DNA of 16,613 bases, from contig SVTU01000015.1 of assembly GCA_015063655.1 (NCBI GenBank), positions 1 through 16,613 on the forward strand. The letters are read 5' to 3'. Source of the stretch: Oscillospiraceae bacterium. Its GTDB lineage: Bacteria > Bacillota > Clostridia > Oscillospirales > CAG-272. Position 1 is the stretch's first letter. Every line of letters begins with the position of its first letter. The notes beneath the pieces were generated by a model. The model made no database searches and had not been told where the DNA came from. It saw only the letters and a program-made list of their open reading frames with translations. The position numbers and the translations under genes are program-made. Below are positions 14,363-16,613 of the stretch, piece after piece.

Positions 14363-15184
14363 TCATGATTGGTCATATCTTTGATAGATCTCCTTTTCAT
14401 ACTGCCTTGGCGTCATGCCCATGGCCTTCTTGAAGGCGTAGCTGAAATAGGATTGCGAGGAGAAGCCGCACTCATAAGCGATCTCGGAGAGTGTCAGGTC
14501 GGTGCTGATCAACAGATTGATGGCCTTTTTGATGCGCTGATCTGTCACGTATTCGCACAGGGTCATGCCTGTAGAGGCCTTAAAGCAGTTATGAAAGTGA
14601 ATGGGACTGAAGGCCACGTGCTCGGCAACCGTCTCAAGTCGGAGGTCCCCCGTCAGATTGTCTTGAATATAGGCGATCGCACGCTCGATCGTTTTTTTAT
14701 TGTTGGATTTTAGCTTATCACGGTACACCGAGTATTGACCTTGTTCAAACAGCTGATAGATCAGAGATAAAATGGCACTGCCAAGCATCACCTTATCCTG
14801 CTCCAGACCCGATTCGTGGAAGCGGATAATATCCGCAAAGATCGCTTCGATCTTTGATATATCCTGAATATCGATAAAATTTGGCATGCCAAGCAGCATG
14901 TCACAGATCGTGCCTTCATGAACGATGAAGTGAACGTAACGGCATAGAAAAGGAAGCCGAGTGTGTCTCATTTGACCCGGCTTTGCGCAAATGATCGTGT
15001 GTCTTTGAATGGGACAGCTTTGAGAGTTGATGTAGGATACCCCTCCGTCCTCCAGGGGCAATTCCAGCTCAAACATCGTTGTCTTTCTGTTTTTGGTGAT
15101 GTCGCGGCCGCGTGAGGCGACTTGTGCATTGTAAATGCCTGCGGCAATGATGGTGGGAAGTGTCATACTTTTCATATAAATCAT
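14363..15184 (-). CDS. AraC-family transcriptional regulator
   Basis: A 273-residue regulator of normal AraC length. The N-terminal part looks like a cupin-type effector domain (TIIAAGIYNAQVASRGRDITKNRKTTMFELELPLEDGGVSYI and a following AKPGQMRHTRLPF strand). The C-terminal pair of helix-turn-helix motifs is clear: LRLETVAEHVAFSPIHFHNCFKASTGMTL (181-209) and LTLSEIAYECGFSSQSYFSYAFKKAMGMTPRQY (230-262), with the family GFSSxSYF...F...G.TP pattern. No ribosome binding site stands out before ATG 15184, so the start may instead be ATG 15175 or 15166. It is divergent from a metallo-hydrolase and a sugar-acid dehydratase-type gene and most likely activates them in response to their substrate. Confidence 0.9.
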   Translation of the reverse strand: MIYMKSMTLPTIIAAGIYNAQVASRGRDITKNRKTTMFELELPLEDGGVSYINSQSCPIQRHTIICAKPGQMRHTRLPFLCRYVHFIVHEGTICDMLLGMPNFIDIQDISKIEAIFADIIRFHESGLEQDKVMLGSAILSLIYQLFEQGQYSVYRDKLKSNNKKTIERAIAYIQDNLTGDLRLETVAEHVAFSPIHFHNCFKASTGMTLCEYVTDQRIKKAINLLISTDLTLSEIAYECGFSSQSYFSYAFKKAMGMTPRQYEKEIYQRYDQS

Positions 15185-15233
15185 AAGAAATCAAATAAAT
15201 ATAATAAGATTACGGTAGATTGATAGTAAAATA

Positions 15234-15244
15234 TATAATATAAT
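15234..15244 (+). promoter_or_regulatory. Candidate -10 elements for the UlaG-like operon
   Basis: Two overlapping TATAAT hexamers (15234-15239 and 15239-15244) occur on the plus strand, but no convincing -35 lies 16-18 bp upstream of either. They overlap the regulator's own -10. An activator-dependent promoter would look like this; the AT-rich sequence makes chance matches likely too. Confidence 0.35.
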
Positions 15245-15263
15245 AAAATCAGTAATTTGTCAA
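15235..15263 (-). promoter_or_regulatory. Promoter of the right-hand AraC-family gene
   Basis: On the minus strand a perfect TTGACA (15258-15263) and TATTAT (15235-15240) are spaced by 17 bp. Expected transcript start is near 15228, about 44 nt before the ATG. Confidence 0.75.
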
Positions 15264-15281
15264 TAGGGAAGGAGATTATTT

Positions 15282-15965
15282 ATGAAAATAACTTGGCTCG
15301 GACAAGCAGGTCTGCTGTTTGAGGACGGTAGCTTTTCCATTATGATCGATCCGTACTTATCCAATAGCGTTGTGAAGGTTGAACCTAAGAATGACCGTCG
15401 GGTGCCTGTGAACGAACGCTTTCTTTCACTTACACCCGATGTGATGATCTTTACGCATGATCACCTAGATCACTATGACCCGGAAACCGCTCCCGTGTTT
15501 TTGTCACGCAAGGAAACGTGTATGACAGTTCTTTGCCCGACCTCGGTATGGACAAAGGCAAGACAGAACGGGCATCACAATTACGTGCAATTCAACCGCC
15601 ATACTGTATGGACACAGGGAGACTACCGCTTCACATCCGTTAAGGCCGTGCATAGCGACCCGTATGCGATCGGTGTTCTGGTTGAGGACATGAAGAAAAG
15701 CAAGGTCTACTACGTTACGGGTGATACGCTCTACAATGAGGATATTTTTGCCGATATTCCCAAGACGGTCGACGTACTTTTCCTGCCGGTCAACGGTGTT
15801 GGAAACAATATGAATATGGCCGATGCCAATGCCTTTGCCAAGCGGATCGGGGCGAGGACCGTTGTGCCGTTTCACTTTGGCATGTTTGATTCTTTAGTAC
15901 CTACGGGATTTGATCCCGAGAACATAGTCGTTCCTACCGTATATCAAGAAATAGTAATACAATAA
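15282..15965 (+). CDS. UlaG-like metallo-beta-lactamase-fold hydrolase
   Basis: A 227-residue cytoplasmic enzyme. The metallo-beta-lactamase metal motif THDHLDH is complete (H59, H61, D63, H64), with further likely ligands H124 (KAVHSD), D148 (VTGDT) and H198 (VPFHFG). The N-terminus (MKITWLGQAGLLFED) and the NMADANAFAKRIGARTVVPFHFGMF region match the branch that includes L-ascorbate-6-phosphate lactonase UlaG and related metal-dependent hydrolases. A lactonase step on a sugar lactone or sugar-acid phosphate would fit the next gene, a sugar-acid dehydratase homologue, but the substrate is inference. It is shorter than UlaG itself (about 350). ATG 15282 follows GGAAGGAG (15267-15274). It is the first gene of the operon divergent from an AraC-family regulator. 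Confidence 0.85.
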   Translation: MKITWLGQAGLLFEDGSFSIMIDPYLSNSVVKVEPKNDRRVPVNERFLSLTPDVMIFTHDHLDHYDPETAPVFLSRKETCMTVLCPTSVWTKARQNGHHNYVQFNRHTVWTQGDYRFTSVKAVHSDPYAIGVLVEDMKKSKVYYVTGDTLYNEDIFADIPKTVDVLFLPVNGVGNNMNMADANAFAKRIGARTVVPFHFGMFDSLVPTGFDPENIVVPTVYQEIVIQ

Positions 15966-15994
15966 AAATCCTATACCGCTAAGGAGTATGCAAC

Positions 15995-16613
15995 ATGAAA
16001 GTAACGGATATTAAAACATTTGTTGTGGATTGCTTCCGCACAAACTGGGTCTTTGTGAAGGTCTATACCGATGAGGGTATCACGGGCGTAGGGGAAGGAA
16101 CACTGGAGTATAAGGAAAAGGCACTGGTGGGGGCTGTTGAGCATATCAAGAGCTATCTTGTGGGCAAAGATCCCCGTCAGATCGAGAAGCACTATCACGA
16201 TATTTACCGTGATGCTTACTGGCGCGGCGGTGCTGTGCTGATGAGTGCGCTGTCCGCCGTGGAAATGGCGTTGTGGGATATTCTCGGCAAGTCTCTCGGC
16301 GTGCCCGTCTATCAGCTTCTAGGCGGCAAGGTCAACGAGGACTGCCGCATCTATATCAACGGATGGTTTGCAGGGGCAAGAGAGCCTGAGGAATTTGGCG
16401 AGAAGGCCAAGGAGGCTGTGAAGCGTGGCGTGACTGCCATGAAATGGGACCCCTTTGGCAAGAACTATCTTCAGATTTCCAACAAGGATCTGGATAAGGC
16501 ACTCCGCTGTATTGCCGCTGTGCGTGAGGCGGTTGGTGATGAGGTTGATCTGCTCATTGAGGCTCACGGACGCTTTGACGTACCCACGGGCATCAAGATC
16601 GCACAAGAGGTGG
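15995..16613 (+). CDS. Mandelate racemase/muconate lactonizing enzyme family protein, probable sugar-acid dehydratase (3' end outside the window)
   Basis: 206 codons are open to the window edge. ATG 15995 follows AAGGAG (15981-15986); a nearer ATG at 15988 is out of frame. The N-terminal capping domain and start of the barrel resemble D-galactonate dehydratase (DgoD): VFVKVYTDEGITGVGEGTLE (19-38), YLVGKDP (54-60), YWRGGAVLMSALSAVEMALWDILGKSLGVPVYQLLGG (75-111), K150 in AMKWDPFG at the usual KxK position (second lysine absent, as in DgoD), and IEAHGRF (188-194) with E189 as a metal ligand and H191 where DgoD has its catalytic histidine. Such enzymes remove water from a sugar acid using magnesium. 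The remaining metal ligands lie beyond the window, so substrate cannot be assigned. Gap to the UlaG-like gene is 29 nt, so same operon. Confidence 0.88.
   Translation, partial: MKVTDIKTFVVDCFRTNWVFVKVYTDEGITGVGEGTLEYKEKALVGAVEHIKSYLVGKDPRQIEKHYHDIYRDAYWRGGAVLMSALSAVEMALWDILGKSLGVPVYQLLGGKVNEDCRIYINGWFAGAREPEEFGEKAKEAVKRGVTAMKWDPFGKNYLQISNKDLDKALRCIAAVREAVGDEVDLLIEAHGRFDVPTGIKIAQEV

Overview
The window looks like chromosome of a low-to-mid-GC Gram-positive bacterium, most likely a member of the Clostridia (Bacillota). The reasons are strong AAGGAGG-type ribosome binding sites before nearly every gene, sigma-A promoters with near-consensus hexamers 17 bp apart, AT-rich intergenic DNA between coding regions of balanced GC, tight U-tailed terminator hairpins, and best resemblance (by eye) of the proteins to clostridial families. 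I see no phage, insertion sequence, CRISPR, tRNA or rRNA. Genus-level placement cannot be read from the sequence.

Left part (1-3217): the start of an AraC-family regulator runs leftward off the edge. It is divergent from a three-gene operon: two Gfo/Idh/MocA-type sugar oxidoreductases and a xylose-isomerase-like TIM-barrel sugar phosphate isomerase/epimerase. This is a typical locally regulated carbohydrate oxidation and isomerisation cassette with unknown substrate.

Middle (3221-11228): an Lgt-type prolipoprotein diacylglyceryl transferase with its own promoter; a convergent DeoR-family regulator; a divergent glycerol-3-phosphate-dehydrogenase-like gene with a consensus promoter, a structured leader of about 124 nt and a strong terminator; and the uvrB-uvrA operon for nucleotide excision repair, both genes full length. 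A perfect 15-bp palindrome between the DeoR gene and the dehydrogenase is the obvious candidate operator.

Right part (11287-14328): a polar amino acid ABC importer operon made of a lipoprotein substrate-binding protein, a permease with an unusual extra N-terminal extracytoplasmic domain, and an ATPase. A stem-loop lies between the binding-protein and permease genes, and a bidirectional terminator closes the unit.

Right end (14363-16613): a second AraC-family regulator, divergent from an UlaG-like metallo-beta-lactamase-fold hydrolase and the start of a mandelate racemase/galactonate dehydratase-type enolase-superfamily enzyme that runs off the edge. This looks like a sugar-acid catabolic operon.

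The points most worth a second look are the unknown sensor-like domain on the ABC permease, an Lgt-like and a GpsA-like protein that each change a residue important in the characterised enzymes, the DeoR/dehydrogenase palindrome, a hairpin with reversed U/A polarity at 3177-3217, and a striking context-dependent choice of Asp codon across the whole window. I did not find a clear novel defence or mobile system here.
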